Shown here: positions 25,033-33,208 of the stretch, one piece after another
Layout of the letters: each line of letters opens with the position of its first letter
Numbering within the stretch: the first letter of the stretch is position 1
NCBI GenBank assembly: GCA_016713825.1
Contig: JADJOJ010000004.1
Coordinates: 186,001-250,000, forward strand
Length of the DNA stretch: 64,000 bases
From: Candidatus Leptofilum gracile
GTDB taxonomy: Bacteria; Chloroflexota; Anaerolineae; Promineifilales; Promineifilaceae
Direction of reading: 5' to 3'
Notes under the pieces: generated by a model
Database searches by the model: none
What the model was told of the DNA's origin: nothing
What the model saw: only the letters and a program-made list of their open reading frames with translations
Translations under genes and position numbers: made by a program

Positions 25033-26427
25033 ATGGAAGGTTTTGCCCCCACGACCTGGAAACAAGAGAGTTGGCTAACTCGGTGGCGGCAAACGGCCGT
25101 CTTTGAGCGGTTATTTGCTCCGGTGGATACGGCCGTTCTCGCCTACTTCCGCATTGCCTTTGGGCTGATCATGTTGTGGGAAGTGTCTCGTTATTTTACA
25201 AATGGCTGGATTACTCGCTACTGGGTTGAGCCGGTGGTGAACTTTCCTTATTATGGATTTGGTTGGGTACGGCCGTTGCCCGGCATGGGCATGGAGCTGT
25301 TGTTTGCGGGCTTAGGCGTTTTGGCCATTTTCATTATGCTGGGCTTTTATTACCGGCTCAGCGCCACCCTCTTTTTTCTTGGGTTTACCTACAGCTTTTT
25401 GCTGGAGCAAGCCCGCTACCTCAACCATTTTTACCTCATTGTGCTGCTCAGCTTTTTGCTCATCTGGCTACCGCTGGGGCGCGTGTATTCGCTGGATGCC
25501 CGGCGGGCGGCCCACGGCAGCATCCAACGCGCCCCCGCCTGGACGCTCTGGCTGCTGCGAGCGCAGATTGGCATTGTTTACTTTTACGCCGGGCTGGCCA
25601 AGCTCAACCGCGACTGGCTGCAAGGGGAGCCGATGCGCGGCTGGTTGGCCTCGCGCACCGATTTTCCGCTGATCGGCCCATTTTTTACGGAAGAGTGGCT
25701 GGTGTATGCGTTTTCTTACGGCGGTCTGCTGCTGGATTTGCTGATTGTGCCCTTTTTGCTGTGGCGGCGCACCCGGCCGTTTGCCTTTGCGGCGGGCCTC
25801 ACCTTTCATCTGATGAACGCCAAACTGTTTTCGATTGGCATTTTCCCCTGGTTTATGATTGCGGCAACGGCCGTTTTCTTCAACCCAGGTTGGCCCCGCC
25901 GCGTGATTGCCTGGCTGGGCTGCCAATGCGTGCTGCACCCGCCAACCGGGCCAGAAAAGCACCACACCTCAGCCAGCCAGCCGCTGGTGGTGGCGCTGCT
26001 GGGCTTTTACCTGCTGGTGCAGCTGCTGCTGCCGCTGCGCCATTACCTGTACGCGGGCGATCCCAGCTGGACGGAAGAGGGGCACCGCTACGCCTGGCAC
26101 ATGAAGCTGCGCGATAAGGACGCCGAGGCGACGTTCCAGGTGGTGGATGCCCAATCGGGCCAAACCTGGCAGGTAGCGCCAGAAGAATATTTGCCCGGCT
26201 GGCAGGCGAGCAAAATGGCGGCTCATCCTTACATGATCTGGCAGTTTGCTCGCTTTTTAGAGGCGGAATGGCAAAAGCAGGGGGTGGCCGACGTGGCGGT
26301 TTATGCCGAGGTGATGGCCTCGTTGAACGGCCGTTCTCCCCAGCGGCTCATCGACCCCAACGTAGATTTGCTGACAGCCACGTATTCAATACGGCCGTCT
26401 GCCTGGATTGTGCCCCTGGGTGAATAG
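25033..26427 (+). CDS. HTTM protein, vitamin K-dependent gamma-carboxylase homologue
   Basis: 464 residues with about 10 helices. It contains the HTTM/VKGC pattern: FRIAFGLIMLWEVSRYF, LLEQARYLNHFYLIVLLSFLLIWLP, RVYSLDARRA, and IVYFYAGLAKLNRDWLQGEPM. In that last segment the lysine (residue 190) aligns by motif with the catalytic Lys218 of human GGCX. FAAGLTFHLMNAKLFSIGIFPWFM and a lumenal-type C-terminal domain follow. The animal enzyme carboxylates glutamate using reduced vitamin K; bacterial homologues are mostly uncharacterised. GAGGAG lies upstream of the chosen start. It is backbone-like (seven octamers) and marks the left border of the cassette array. Confidence 0.85.
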   Translation: MEGFAPTTWKQESWLTRWRQTAVFERLFAPVDTAVLAYFRIAFGLIMLWEVSRYFTNGWITRYWVEPVVNFPYYGFGWVRPLPGMGMELLFAGLGVLAIFIMLGFYYRLSATLFFLGFTYSFLLEQARYLNHFYLIVLLSFLLIWLPLGRVYSLDARRAAHGSIQRAPAWTLWLLRAQIGIVYFYAGLAKLNRDWLQGEPMRGWLASRTDFPLIGPFFTEEWLVYAFSYGGLLLDLLIVPFLLWRRTRPFAFAAGLTFHLMNAKLFSIGIFPWFMIAATAVFFNPGWPRRVIAWLGCQCVLHPPTGPEKHHTSASQPLVVALLGFYLLVQLLLPLRHYLYAGDPSWTEEGHRYAWHMKLRDKDAEATFQVVDAQSGQTWQVAPEEYLPGWQASKMAAHPYMIWQFARFLEAEWQKQGVADVAVYAEVMASLNGRSPQRLIDPNVDLLTATYSIRPSAWIVPLGE

Positions 26428-26469
26428 AGGGTGCGGGGTCCGGTTCCTTCCCATGCATACTTGAAGTCT

Positions 26470-26597
26470 CCCTAACAGTTTGCGTTACCTGCCTGTGGGG
26501 GGCGTGGGTTCTGCTTGGGAGCAGGAAAAGCCCGAAGCCAGAAAAATGCTTGAAAATGCCGCAGAATCCCACACGTCCGGTGTGCGCTTTGTTGGGC
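26470..26597 (-). repeat. attC-like site D (after GNAT cassette)
   Basis: Reverse-strand order: core GCCCAAC (26591-26597), then a 128-bp imperfect palindrome, then core GTTAGGG (26470-26476). Inner arms GTGGGATTCTGC and GCAGAACCCAC pair over about 11 bp. The arm nearer the gene has one extra base, as in real attC sites (2L versus 2R). It begins about 55 nt after the GNAT stop codon. Confidence 0.65.
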
Positions 26598-26652
26598 GTT
26601 TTTGTTGAGCAAGATTCATTGGCTGATACAAAACGCTACCGAAAGTTAACTC

Positions 26653-27582
26653 TCACTTTATGACCTTAAGCCATGTATCGGTTACTCTCATTTCCTGCAT
26701 AACCGAACGATATAAAAAATCAGCAGGTTCTTCGTGGGCGGTAGAAAAGACAAGTGTGCAGCCGATTTCTTTAAGCCTTCGTAACCCTTCGGTGATAACC
26801 GCTTTGCCGAGCCCGCGCTGCCAGTGTTCAGCCGCAGTACCAACCAAAACAGTCACCGCGCTACGCGTGTAATCATCATAAAAAATAGTGCAGAACGAGG
26901 CAATACTTCTATCTGGTGCAACAGCAATAATATCCAGATCACGGCGGTACAATGGCGCGGATTGAAGATTTGCGTACCATGAATAATCGCCGTCGTAATT
27001 TCTATTAGGTTCATCGTGATGGAATGCCCGCCAGGATGCCCAACTCCGCGCAGGGTATTCTTCTGCTCCACCCATCGAGCGAATTGAGTAGCCCGAAGGA
27101 AGTGGCGTATTGGGGATGGAATCTAAATTGCGACGATAATGATGCCCCCAGCCAGATTCCTTTTTATAACCCCGATTTTTTGCGATTTCCTGACGTTGTG
27201 TATCGTCTTCAAAGATGGGCATATGAATATAATGCCTCTCATCTTCAGTCGTCGCATAGAAATTTTCCTCTGCATAAGTGAGTATTTCATTTTCCAACTC
27301 TGCAGAACGAAAGTGCGGATGGATATGTAAGCGGAGTTCGCTACCGCCAAGATGATTCAACGCAGCAACAATTTTGCCATCGGTGTTTTCCCAAAGTGCC
27401 ATTCCTTTTTCTACTGCTTCAAAAATAGTGCAGGTTTTGATGTAATGCCAACGCCAGTAATCGAGGCGTGCGACATTCCAACTGTGTTCGAGCCTGCCGT
27501 TGAGCAGGAATATTTCCCGCAAAAAATTGCGGGTACGCCAGAAATCATCTTCTTTGGTACATGTGCGACAGGTGAGTTTCAC
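26653..27582 (-). CDS. GNAT-type acetyltransferase, tandem-domain (integron cassette gene)
   Basis: 309 residues. The C-terminal half (residues ~155-309) is a GNAT domain: ITAV-type strand IIAVAPDRSIASFCTIFYDD, then the acetyl-CoA loop VLVGTAAEHWQRGLGKAVITEGLRRLKEIG (Q/R-x-x-G-x-G/A). The N-terminal half looks like a second degenerate GNAT fold. It transfers an acyl group from acyl-CoA; the acceptor is unknown. Codon use is AT-richer than the backbone and no octamer is present, so it is probably acquired. It sits between two attC-like sites on the strand expected for a cassette of the integron whose integrase is at 37163. Acetyltransferases are common cassette cargo. Confidence 0.8.
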   Translation of the reverse strand: MKLTCRTCTKEDDFWRTRNFLREIFLLNGRLEHSWNVARLDYWRWHYIKTCTIFEAVEKGMALWENTDGKIVAALNHLGGSELRLHIHPHFRSAELENEILTYAEENFYATTEDERHYIHMPIFEDDTQRQEIAKNRGYKKESGWGHHYRRNLDSIPNTPLPSGYSIRSMGGAEEYPARSWASWRAFHHDEPNRNYDGDYSWYANLQSAPLYRRDLDIIAVAPDRSIASFCTIFYDDYTRSAVTVLVGTAAEHWQRGLGKAVITEGLRRLKEIGCTLVFSTAHEEPADFLYRSVMQEMRVTDTWLKVIK

Positions 27583-27669
27583 TATTTATTCCCAATATCA
27601 TTAGTTGTTGTTGCCAAACGCCCAACGGCTGACGCTAGCTGCGCGGAATACCATAAGCTCACGAGAGCT

Positions 27670-27844
27670 GGCTAACGCCCCGATAAGCTGTGCCAACTGG
27701 CTACGGCCGTTTCCTCCACTGCAAGACCCGTAGTGGTTACGGATAATACGGGTCATATCGGTAGAAATGGGGCACGACCGACCGCCTGGCGGCGGTGTGC
27801 GGTTATCGGCGTGGGCAACGGCACAGCTTGGCTCGTTTTAGGCC
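27670..27844 (-). repeat. attC-like site C (after RRM cassette)
   Basis: It starts 19 nt after the RRM stop. Reverse-strand core CCTAAAAC, a perfect inner pair AAGCTGTGCC/GGCACAGCTT (10 bp), and core GTTAGCC at 27670-27676. A further GTTGGGC core at 27620-27626 lies just before the GNAT start and may belong to a second, short site. The first core deviates from consensus. Confidence 0.5.
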
Positions 27845-27863
27845 AAGTCTGTTGATCAAGAGA

Positions 27864-28181
27864 TCAGTAGCGATCGCGGCGGCCCTCCCCACCAAAATCA
27901 CCCCGGTCGCCGCCAAAGGAGCTGTCCCCGCCGGATGGCGTGTCCTCGGCCAGGTTCACCCGCAAGGGGCGGCCATCCACGTCATAACCGTCGGTGGCGC
28001 GGATCAACGTCAGGCCATCATCAGTCTCGATCTCAACGAAGCCGAAGCCCCGTGATCGACCCGTGTCACGGTCGCTGATCACTTGTGCGCTCTTAACATC
28101 GCCATGTGGGGCGAAGATTCCCTCCAATTCAGCATCACCGACGCTCCAAGGAAGGTTTCCGACAAAAATTTTCACTAACAT
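27864..28181 (-). CDS. RRM-domain RNA-binding protein (integron cassette gene)
   Basis: 105 residues. A single RNA-recognition motif starts at MLVKIFVGNLPWSVGDAELE (RNP2 IFVGNL). It continues with the RNP1 octamer RGFGFVEI, then a Gly/Arg/Asp-rich tail (GGDSSFGGDRGDFGG) as in cyanobacterial Rbp and other bacterial glycine-rich RNA-binding proteins. It probably acts as an RNA chaperone or cold-stress protein. AAGGAG sits 8-9 nt before the ATG. It lies between attC-like sites B and C, with a long (380-bp) leader. Confidence 0.88.
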   Translation of the reverse strand: MLVKIFVGNLPWSVGDAELEGIFAPHGDVKSAQVISDRDTGRSRGFGFVEIETDDGLTLIRATDGYDVDGRPLRVNLAEDTPSGGDSSFGGDRGDFGGEGRRDRY

Positions 28182-28563
28182 TACGCATTCACTCCTTTGC
28201 GCTCCAGCGCAGTATACGAACAGAAAAACATTCCTGTTCAAGAAACAGGTCAACAAATCTGAGCAACCGGTGCGTGGACGTTGGCCCGACGCGATCGCCC
28301 CGGCAAACAACACCCCGCCCTTCGTTCGCCGAAATGCTCCCGTATCTGTTTTCGGAGCAATTTCCTACGTTAAGAAAGTTTGGAGGCTTTGAAGCTCATT
28401 TTAGCTCGAAAATCAACCATATTGTTCAGCAAAGGGGATTATGGTGCATCAAAAACGGCCGTTAAGTGAGCAAATTCTTCTCAAAACGGCTCTCTTGGCA
28501 CTGTTTTTCGTAACATACGGCGAGTATCACGGTAATTATGTTGTAAAAATGGCTAAGTAAGCG

Positions 28564-28615
28564 GCCTAACGCCCGCTTCAGCCGCGCTTTGCGTCGGCTC
28601 TATGCCTTGTTTGGC
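28564..28615 (-). repeat. attC-like site B
   Basis: Compact 52-bp site. On the reverse strand: GCCAAAC, an AGCCG box, a small hairpin GCAAAGCG, the complementary CGGCT box, and a perfect GTTAGGC core (28564-28570). The inner stem AGCCG(A)CGC/GCGCGGCT has one unpaired base on the first arm, as in canonical attC sites. Confidence 0.7.
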
Positions 28616-28643
28616 GGCTAACTATGCAATTTATATATAAGGG

Positions 28644-28735
28644 TCTTCCTGGGGGTTGGGGGGGGGGGGAGGGGGGGGGGGGGGGGGGGGGGGGTGGGGG
28701 GGGTCTTGTCGCGTTTCCCCCCCCGGGGGGGGCCC
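28644..28735. other. Homopolymer G/C tract, probable assembly or sequencing artefact
   Basis: About 90 bp of near-pure G followed by CCCCCCCC and GGGGGGGGCCCGGGACC. Nothing similar occurs elsewhere in the window. It is flanked by TTATATATAAGGG and CTTTTATATAAGAG, hinting at a collapsed inverted structure. Open frames across it (Pro or Gly runs) should not be annotated. Confidence 0.7.
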
Positions 28736-28918
28736 GGGACCCCAAAACCAAAGCTTTTATATAAGAGGTGCACCGGCCGGAGATCATCCACAGGACTCTA
28801 ATAATGGAAGACCTCCCCAAAGCAAGGGAAGCGACAAAATGATTGCCCATTCAGTCTGCCATCGCTCCTTTCCGGAAGTTTGCAACCGTAGTCTCGTTGT
28901 TGTAATAACTTAGATTGT

Positions 28919-29410
28919 CTATGCTTGAGGTGCTCTGTTGAACAAACGATAGAGCAGATAAACGAGGGAAATGACGACCCACGGCAGATACCACATGAGG
29001 AACGTCCACGTACTACCAATATAGTAATCGAAGAAATTAATCTCGAAGATGATACGCGTCACATTAACGAGATCCGCAACGCATACAACGACGAAGAGCC
29101 AGATAAGCGGAACCGATAACCCAAGGCGTCGCCACACCGCATAGGCCGCAAGTAGTGCCATAACCCCAGACACATAATCACCCCAAGCCATCTGTGCCAA
29201 GGCATCCTGTGGGATGGCTGCGTCTGCCTGCCCCCCTACTAGGAGCGTCATGCCCGTAAATCGATACGCTTGCAGCAATAACATTGGCAAAACTGCCCGT
29301 TCGAACGGCAATTTTGCAAGGCGTGGCTGCATATATTCGAAAAATATGAGCGCTGCGGCCAGAGCCGATACGCTGAATTGTAGGCCTAATATAATCCAGT
29401 TGTTCATCAT
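28919..29410 (-). CDS. Four-TM membrane protein, paralogue 1
   Basis: 163 residues, four helices, starting MMNNWIILGLQFSVSALAAALIFFEY. It is clearly homologous to the divergent gene at 29600-30112: both share MNNWIILG(L/V)Q, (K)LPFERAV/LSFERAV, MLLL-(F)RFTG(M)TLLV, VPLIWLF and ADLVNV. AAGGA lies 5 nt before the ATG. No characterised family is recognised. With a TetR regulator, an SDR and a hydrolase nearby it may take part in transport or modification of a small lipophilic compound; that is inference. It has no octamer and lies in the acquired segment. Confidence 0.75.
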   Translation of the reverse strand: MMNNWIILGLQFSVSALAAALIFFEYMQPRLAKLPFERAVLPMLLLQAYRFTGMTLLVGGQADAAIPQDALAQMAWGDYVSGVMALLAAYAVWRRLGLSVPLIWLFVVVCVADLVNVTRIIFEINFFDYYIGSTWTFLMWYLPWVVISLVYLLYRLFNRAPQA

Positions 29411-29492
29411 TTGTTTCCTTCGTGATAATGGTCTGTTTTCGCCAACCAGGAAAGCTGCCAAGAACTCTGATTCTGTGTTGGATTGCGTTGAT

Positions 29493-29530
29493 AATTGGCA
29501 TTTTACAACGATCGTTGTAAAATGCCAATT
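29493..29530. promoter_or_regulatory. 38-bp perfect palindrome, candidate TetR operator
   Basis: AATTGGCATTTTACAACGA followed directly by its exact complement. It lies in the 190-bp space between the two divergent membrane-protein paralogues, placed to control both promoters. The core TTTACAACGATCGTTGTAAA has the size and symmetry of a TetR-family operator. The TetR gene at 31917-32573 is the obvious candidate binder. Confidence 0.75.
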
Positions 29531-29599
29531 GTCAATCCACTCGTAGTTGCGCTATTAACAATAAACTACGGATAACTGAGCACAGAGTAAAGGAGTTAC

Positions 29600-30112
29600 A
29601 TGAATAATTGGATTATCTTAGGTGTTCAAAGCACCATCGGATTAATTGTCTACGCATTGGTATTTTTCTGGTACGTGCAACCGGCCCTCTCAAAGCTATC
29701 CTTTGAAAGAGCCGTTGCGCCAATGCTACTGTTACACGTTTTTCGGTTCACGGGCCTTACCTTGTTGGTGATTGGGCAAGTCGATCCATCTGTACCGCAG
29801 GCAGCGCTATCCGCGATAGCATATGGCGATTTATTGGCCGGTATGAGCGCGTTGCTCGCAGTTCTTGCCTTACGGGGTCGGTCTGCTTTGGCCGTGCCTT
29901 TAATTTGGCTCTTTACGATCATCGGGTTCGCCGATCTGGTGAATGTCGGGCGCATCGCCGTCAATCTCGATCTGTTCAACCACGCTGTTGGCGTGATGTG
30001 GTTGGTCGCCATCTGGTATTTTCCGACCATTCTTATCGCACACGTTTATATTGTGTACCGCCTCATCAATAAAGGAAATAGTGACCTCAAAACGAGTGCC
30101 ACCAGAGCCTAA
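29600..30112 (+). CDS. Four-TM membrane protein, paralogue 2
   Basis: 170 residues, four helices, homologous to the product of 28919-29410 and divergently transcribed from it across a 38-bp palindrome. It starts MNNWIILGVQSTIGLIVYALVFFWYV, with GGAG 5 nt before the ATG. Acidic residues within membrane segments (GFADLVNVGR) are conserved between the two. Downstream and on the same strand come an SDR oxidoreductase (73-nt gap) and an alpha/beta hydrolase, likely one operon. Function is unknown. Confidence 0.75.
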   Translation: MNNWIILGVQSTIGLIVYALVFFWYVQPALSKLSFERAVAPMLLLHVFRFTGLTLLVIGQVDPSVPQAALSAIAYGDLLAGMSALLAVLALRGRSALAVPLIWLFTIIGFADLVNVGRIAVNLDLFNHAVGVMWLVAIWYFPTILIAHVYIVYRLINKGNSDLKTSATRA

Positions 30113-30185
30113 CCACAGCATAGAGCCTACGCAAATACGGGTTGTAGTGAATACCATTATTACGCCCCCACTTTAGGAAAAAAAC

Positions 30186-30926
30186 ATGGAATTGCATCAA
30201 AAACGCATCGTCATTACGGGTGGCGGTTCAGGGATTGGGTTGGCGATGGCACTGGCACTGGCAGCGGAAGGTGCGCAGGTTGTCATCACCGGTCGCGGGA
30301 AAGCCAAGCTTGCTGAGGCAGCATCTAAACACGCAAATATTTCGGCATATGTTTGTGATGTGACTGACGAGGCTGCGGTTGTCGCGCTGCGCGACGCAAT
30401 GGATGCCGCGGGCGGCACGGATCTGTTGGTCAACAATGCGGGGGTGATGCATCGGTTTGATGTAACACAGGGGTTCCCGCTGGAGAAACAACTACAAGAG
30501 ATCGCTATCGATGTGTCAGGACCGGTGCGCCTCGTCCACCATTTCTTGCCGCAGATGTTGCAACGTGCATCGGTCATCGTTAACGTCAGTTCCGGACTGG
30601 CATATGTTCCCTATGCTGCGGCCCCGATTTATAGTGCCAGCAAAGCCTTTCTGCATACGTACACCCAAAGCTTGCGAGCACAGTTGGCGGGTACTTCAGT
30701 CCGGGTGGTTGAGCTGTTGCCGCCGGTGGTGGATACCGAGATGGCCGCTGAACTAGATCCGTCATTCGCCCGCATGGCGCCGGAGAAGCTCGTTGCAGCA
30801 TTCATCAAGGGGCTAAAAAACAATGTGGATGAGATCACCCCTGGTCAGTCGGCGCAACTGAAGCTGATGAGCCGACTGGCACCCGGATTTATTTTTCAGC
30901 AGCTCAACAAGAACCCATGGGGCTAA
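30186..30926 (+). CDS. Classical short-chain dehydrogenase/reductase (DltE-like)
   Basis: 246 residues. The N-terminal cofactor motif is TGGGSGIGLAMALALA, NNAGVMHRF is the second structural motif, the catalytic Ser is in NVSSGLAYVPYA, and the catalytic Tyr and Lys are in PIYSASKAFLHTYTQSL. Overall it resembles the DltE/YqjQ type of NAD(P)-dependent oxidoreductase. It is the second gene of the membrane protein-SDR-hydrolase operon. It probably reduces or oxidises a carbonyl/alcohol metabolite handled by the cluster; the substrate is unknown. Confidence 0.88.
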   Translation: MELHQKRIVITGGGSGIGLAMALALAAEGAQVVITGRGKAKLAEAASKHANISAYVCDVTDEAAVVALRDAMDAAGGTDLLVNNAGVMHRFDVTQGFPLEKQLQEIAIDVSGPVRLVHHFLPQMLQRASVIVNVSSGLAYVPYAAAPIYSASKAFLHTYTQSLRAQLAGTSVRVVELLPPVVDTEMAAELDPSFARMAPEKLVAAFIKGLKNNVDEITPGQSAQLKLMSRLAPGFIFQQLNKNPWG

Positions 30927-31013
30927 CCATAGAATTTTACAACTATGATATCGGGGGATTGGGTTCCTGATGCTTTTAACCGAACGCCTGAATTGGATTT
31001 AGAGGATCGACAA

Positions 31014-31871
31014 ATGCAGACACAAACGATTGTCCAACCGGAATTTACAACGATTGATGGACATCGCATTCGCTACGCGGCATCGCGTCGAGAGGGCTAT
31101 CCACAACTCCTATTAACCTCGCCACAACCCCAAAGTATTTTGGCGTATGAACAATGGTGGGAAAGGCTGACGCAACAGTTTGATCTTGTCGCAGTCGATT
31201 TGCCCAATCATGGACACTCTGATGCGGTGGCCGAGATCACCACTGTCAGCCAACAGGCCGCATTTTTCGGCAAAATTCTCGAGCACTTTGGGTTGGATCA
31301 CCCGCATCTGGTTGCACCGGATGTGGGAACGCCAACCTCACTGCGATTTATGGCCGACAACCCCGGACGGATCAAGTCGGCCATTGTTGGTGATGCCGGT
31401 TGTGTTGGGCAGGTTGATGGTGAGTGGCTGTTTCGACAGCTTGTTTATTCGCCGGTCGTTCAGCAGCTCACATTACTTGGCGGCGGTGCCATTGGAGGTC
31501 GAATCTATTGTGCGAGCGCAAATAGCGTTGGCTATAAACGGTATACCCCGCCCAAACATATTCTGAAAGATTATCTGGCGGGTTCGACCGACATCAAAAA
31601 ACTACGTGGACAGGTTAAATTTTTGGGTAGCTATCCAAATGAAACCCCACAACTCGCCAAAGATGTGCCGTCGATTAAATCACCTATCCTTGTGCTGCAT
31701 GGTGAGTACGATACGTTTGTCGCTGTATCCAATTCACAGCGGCTACATGAACTCCTGCCGAACAGCGAGTTTGCTCTCATTGAAGATGCAGGTCATTATT
31801 CATATGAAGACAATGCCGAGCAATATCTGGCTCATGTCTTGCGCTGGATTGCGCGTGCCGAATCCTCTTGA
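31014..31871 (+). CDS. Alpha/beta hydrolase with Asp nucleophile (dehalogenase/epoxide-hydrolase-like)
   Basis: 285 residues from MQTQTIVQPEFTTIDGHRIRYA; GAGGA lies 7 nt upstream of this ATG. The nucleophile elbow reads LVAPDVGTPTSLRF, where Asp takes the place of the usual Ser. This is the pattern of haloalkane dehalogenases and epoxide hydrolases. DLPNHGHSD forms the oxyanion region, LHGEYDTFV carries the acid and DAGHYSYED the histidine. It is last in the operon with the SDR and membrane protein and converges on the TetR gene. An alkyl halide, epoxide or ester substrate is possible; no more can be said. Confidence 0.82.
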   Translation: MQTQTIVQPEFTTIDGHRIRYAASRREGYPQLLLTSPQPQSILAYEQWWERLTQQFDLVAVDLPNHGHSDAVAEITTVSQQAAFFGKILEHFGLDHPHLVAPDVGTPTSLRFMADNPGRIKSAIVGDAGCVGQVDGEWLFRQLVYSPVVQQLTLLGGGAIGGRIYCASANSVGYKRYTPPKHILKDYLAGSTDIKKLRGQVKFLGSYPNETPQLAKDVPSIKSPILVLHGEYDTFVAVSNSQRLHELLPNSEFALIEDAGHYSYEDNAEQYLAHVLRWIARAESS

Positions 31872-31916
31872 GCCGGTGCTTGATCGCCCGATTTGCATTG
31901 ATTAAATCGCTACCTA

Positions 31917-32573
31917 TCATCTGGCTGCGCCCGTTCCAGACCGTAGCCAGATGACAGATTGCAAGCCACCACCGCTTTTTAGTGTTTGCAACTGCCCCTT
32001 GAGTTGACCTAGAGAGAGTTCGACAAAATCCACGAGAACCTGTGCTTCGATAGGCGAGCGAGCTAGGACAAAAGTGCCGACAAAAGTGCCGACGAGCGCG
32101 TGCGCTAATTTGTCGATTACCTGCGTGGGGATGTCATAGTTCTGTAGTTCATTGGTCAGAGCATTCTGAAACGCAGAGCGCACACGCGTCAAGTACCCTT
32201 GCAAAATTGGCCGAACGTTCGGTGACTCACCAATGGGTTCCCGTAAAGAATTGCAGGCGAGACAACCGTATTGCCCCATATGTGTTTGAGAATACGCCAC
32301 AATGAACTCGAAAGCGGAAACAATCTCAGAGAAAGCCGCTCCCTCTGATTCGGTGAAGAGGATGTGTTTTGTGCTGCCGGTTTCGATGAACCGTTGCAAG
32401 GCAGCAACGAATAGACCTTCCTTGTCGCCAAAGGTGTTATAGAGCCCTTTGCGATCCACTCCCGTGGCTTTTTCAATGGCACTGAGGCTCGTTGCCTCGT
32501 ACCCTCGTTCAAGAAAGGCAAACATTGCTTGGGTTACAACTTCTTGTTCATTAAAACTTTTGGAACGTGCCAT
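31917..32573 (-). CDS. TetR-family transcriptional regulator
   Basis: 218 residues. The N-terminal helix-turn-helix MFAFLERGYEATSLSAIEKATGVDRKGLYNTFGDKEGLFVAAL is a textbook TetR DNA-binding domain. The C-terminal helical domain contains GCLACNSLREP, as in TetR_C_16/AcrR-like members of the 'YxxG(C)L' group, and binds the inducer. It converges with the hydrolase gene and is likely the repressor of the neighbouring membrane protein-SDR-hydrolase operon and the divergent paralogue through the 38-bp palindrome. It is AT-richer than the backbone, consistent with acquisition. Confidence 0.9.
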   Translation of the reverse strand: MARSKSFNEQEVVTQAMFAFLERGYEATSLSAIEKATGVDRKGLYNTFGDKEGLFVAALQRFIETGSTKHILFTESEGAAFSEIVSAFEFIVAYSQTHMGQYGCLACNSLREPIGESPNVRPILQGYLTRVRSAFQNALTNELQNYDIPTQVIDKLAHALVGTFVGTFVLARSPIEAQVLVDFVELSLGQLKGQLQTLKSGGGLQSVIWLRSGTGAAR

Positions 32574-33016
32574 GATATCAGCTTACACAAAAACCGTGCT
32601 GGCGGCAACTCCATGCGGCTGATGGTAACGTCAATGCCTATCATGGGGTTTCGTCTCAGGTGCCAGGAACAGCAGTTGTTGGTAGTGGTGTGATTTCCCT
32701 TTTGAATAAAGCCTGTAGTCAGCTAAGCAAGTAATTAGGCTGAATAATTGGCAACATGTCCCCCCATGGACAGCGTAGTTAGCGACTGCGCGTAGTATAT
32801 ACGAGCCTATCCCCTTTCTCAAAAAAGTGCAGAGAAAAGAGCGTAGAAGAGGTGTTCGTCATTCTCTTGACCAACTAAGCACACGGCCGTGTTGCCTGTT
32901 ATCGTCTGCTCGCTGTTCAACGACTTCGATTTGGCTTATGCTCTCGGTGCGTCCCGCTTTATCGCCAAGCTTGTCGGGCGTGGTTTGAGGGGGTGGTGGT
33001 GTGGGGTGGGTAAGGG
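32574..33016. other. Leader of the large cassette, no gene supported
   Basis: 440 bp upstream of the TetR gene on its strand. Small open frames have no ribosome sites. One octamer occurs at 32883. It probably contains the TetR promoter. Confidence 0.4.
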
Positions 33017-33062
33017 AAAAACCACGGCCGTGTCTGGGGAGAGAGACACGGCCGTGGTTTTT
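33017..33062. terminator. Perfect 19-bp hairpin with T run, just inside a cassette border
   Basis: Stem 33017-33035 with 33044-33062, 8-nt loop, A run on one side and T run on the other, so it can terminate in both directions. Two octamers form the centre of the stem. It lies 9 bp from the GTTAGGC core of attC-like site A and would block read-through from the previous cassette. Confidence 0.85.
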
Positions 33063-33071
33063 ATGTTATCT

Positions 33072-33197
33072 GCCTAACGTTTACTTCACCTGCCGCGAGC
33101 AAACCCGACGACCTGAATACCCCGACAACTTTACCTACTCAAAACCAAAATATCAAACGAGCCTCGTGCTCGCGGTCAGGTGGAAGTTTTGTTAGCG
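33072..33197 (-). repeat. attC-like site A (after WD40-like cassette)
   Basis: 126 bp. Reverse strand: CGCTAAC (33191-33197), arm ACTTCCACCTGACCGCGAGCA, loop region, complementary arm TGCTCGCGGCAGGTGAAGT, and a perfect core GTTAGGC (33072-33078). The first arm carries two extra bases relative to the second, the asymmetry that gives attC sites polarity. It starts 11 nt after the stop of the upstream gene. Confidence 0.8.
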
Positions 33198-33208
33198 CGA
33201 TAACTAGA

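Noticed and set aside
28578..28913. Pro-rich and Gly-rich open frames on both strands
   Set aside because: They exist only because of the homopolymer G/C tract, which I consider an artefact.
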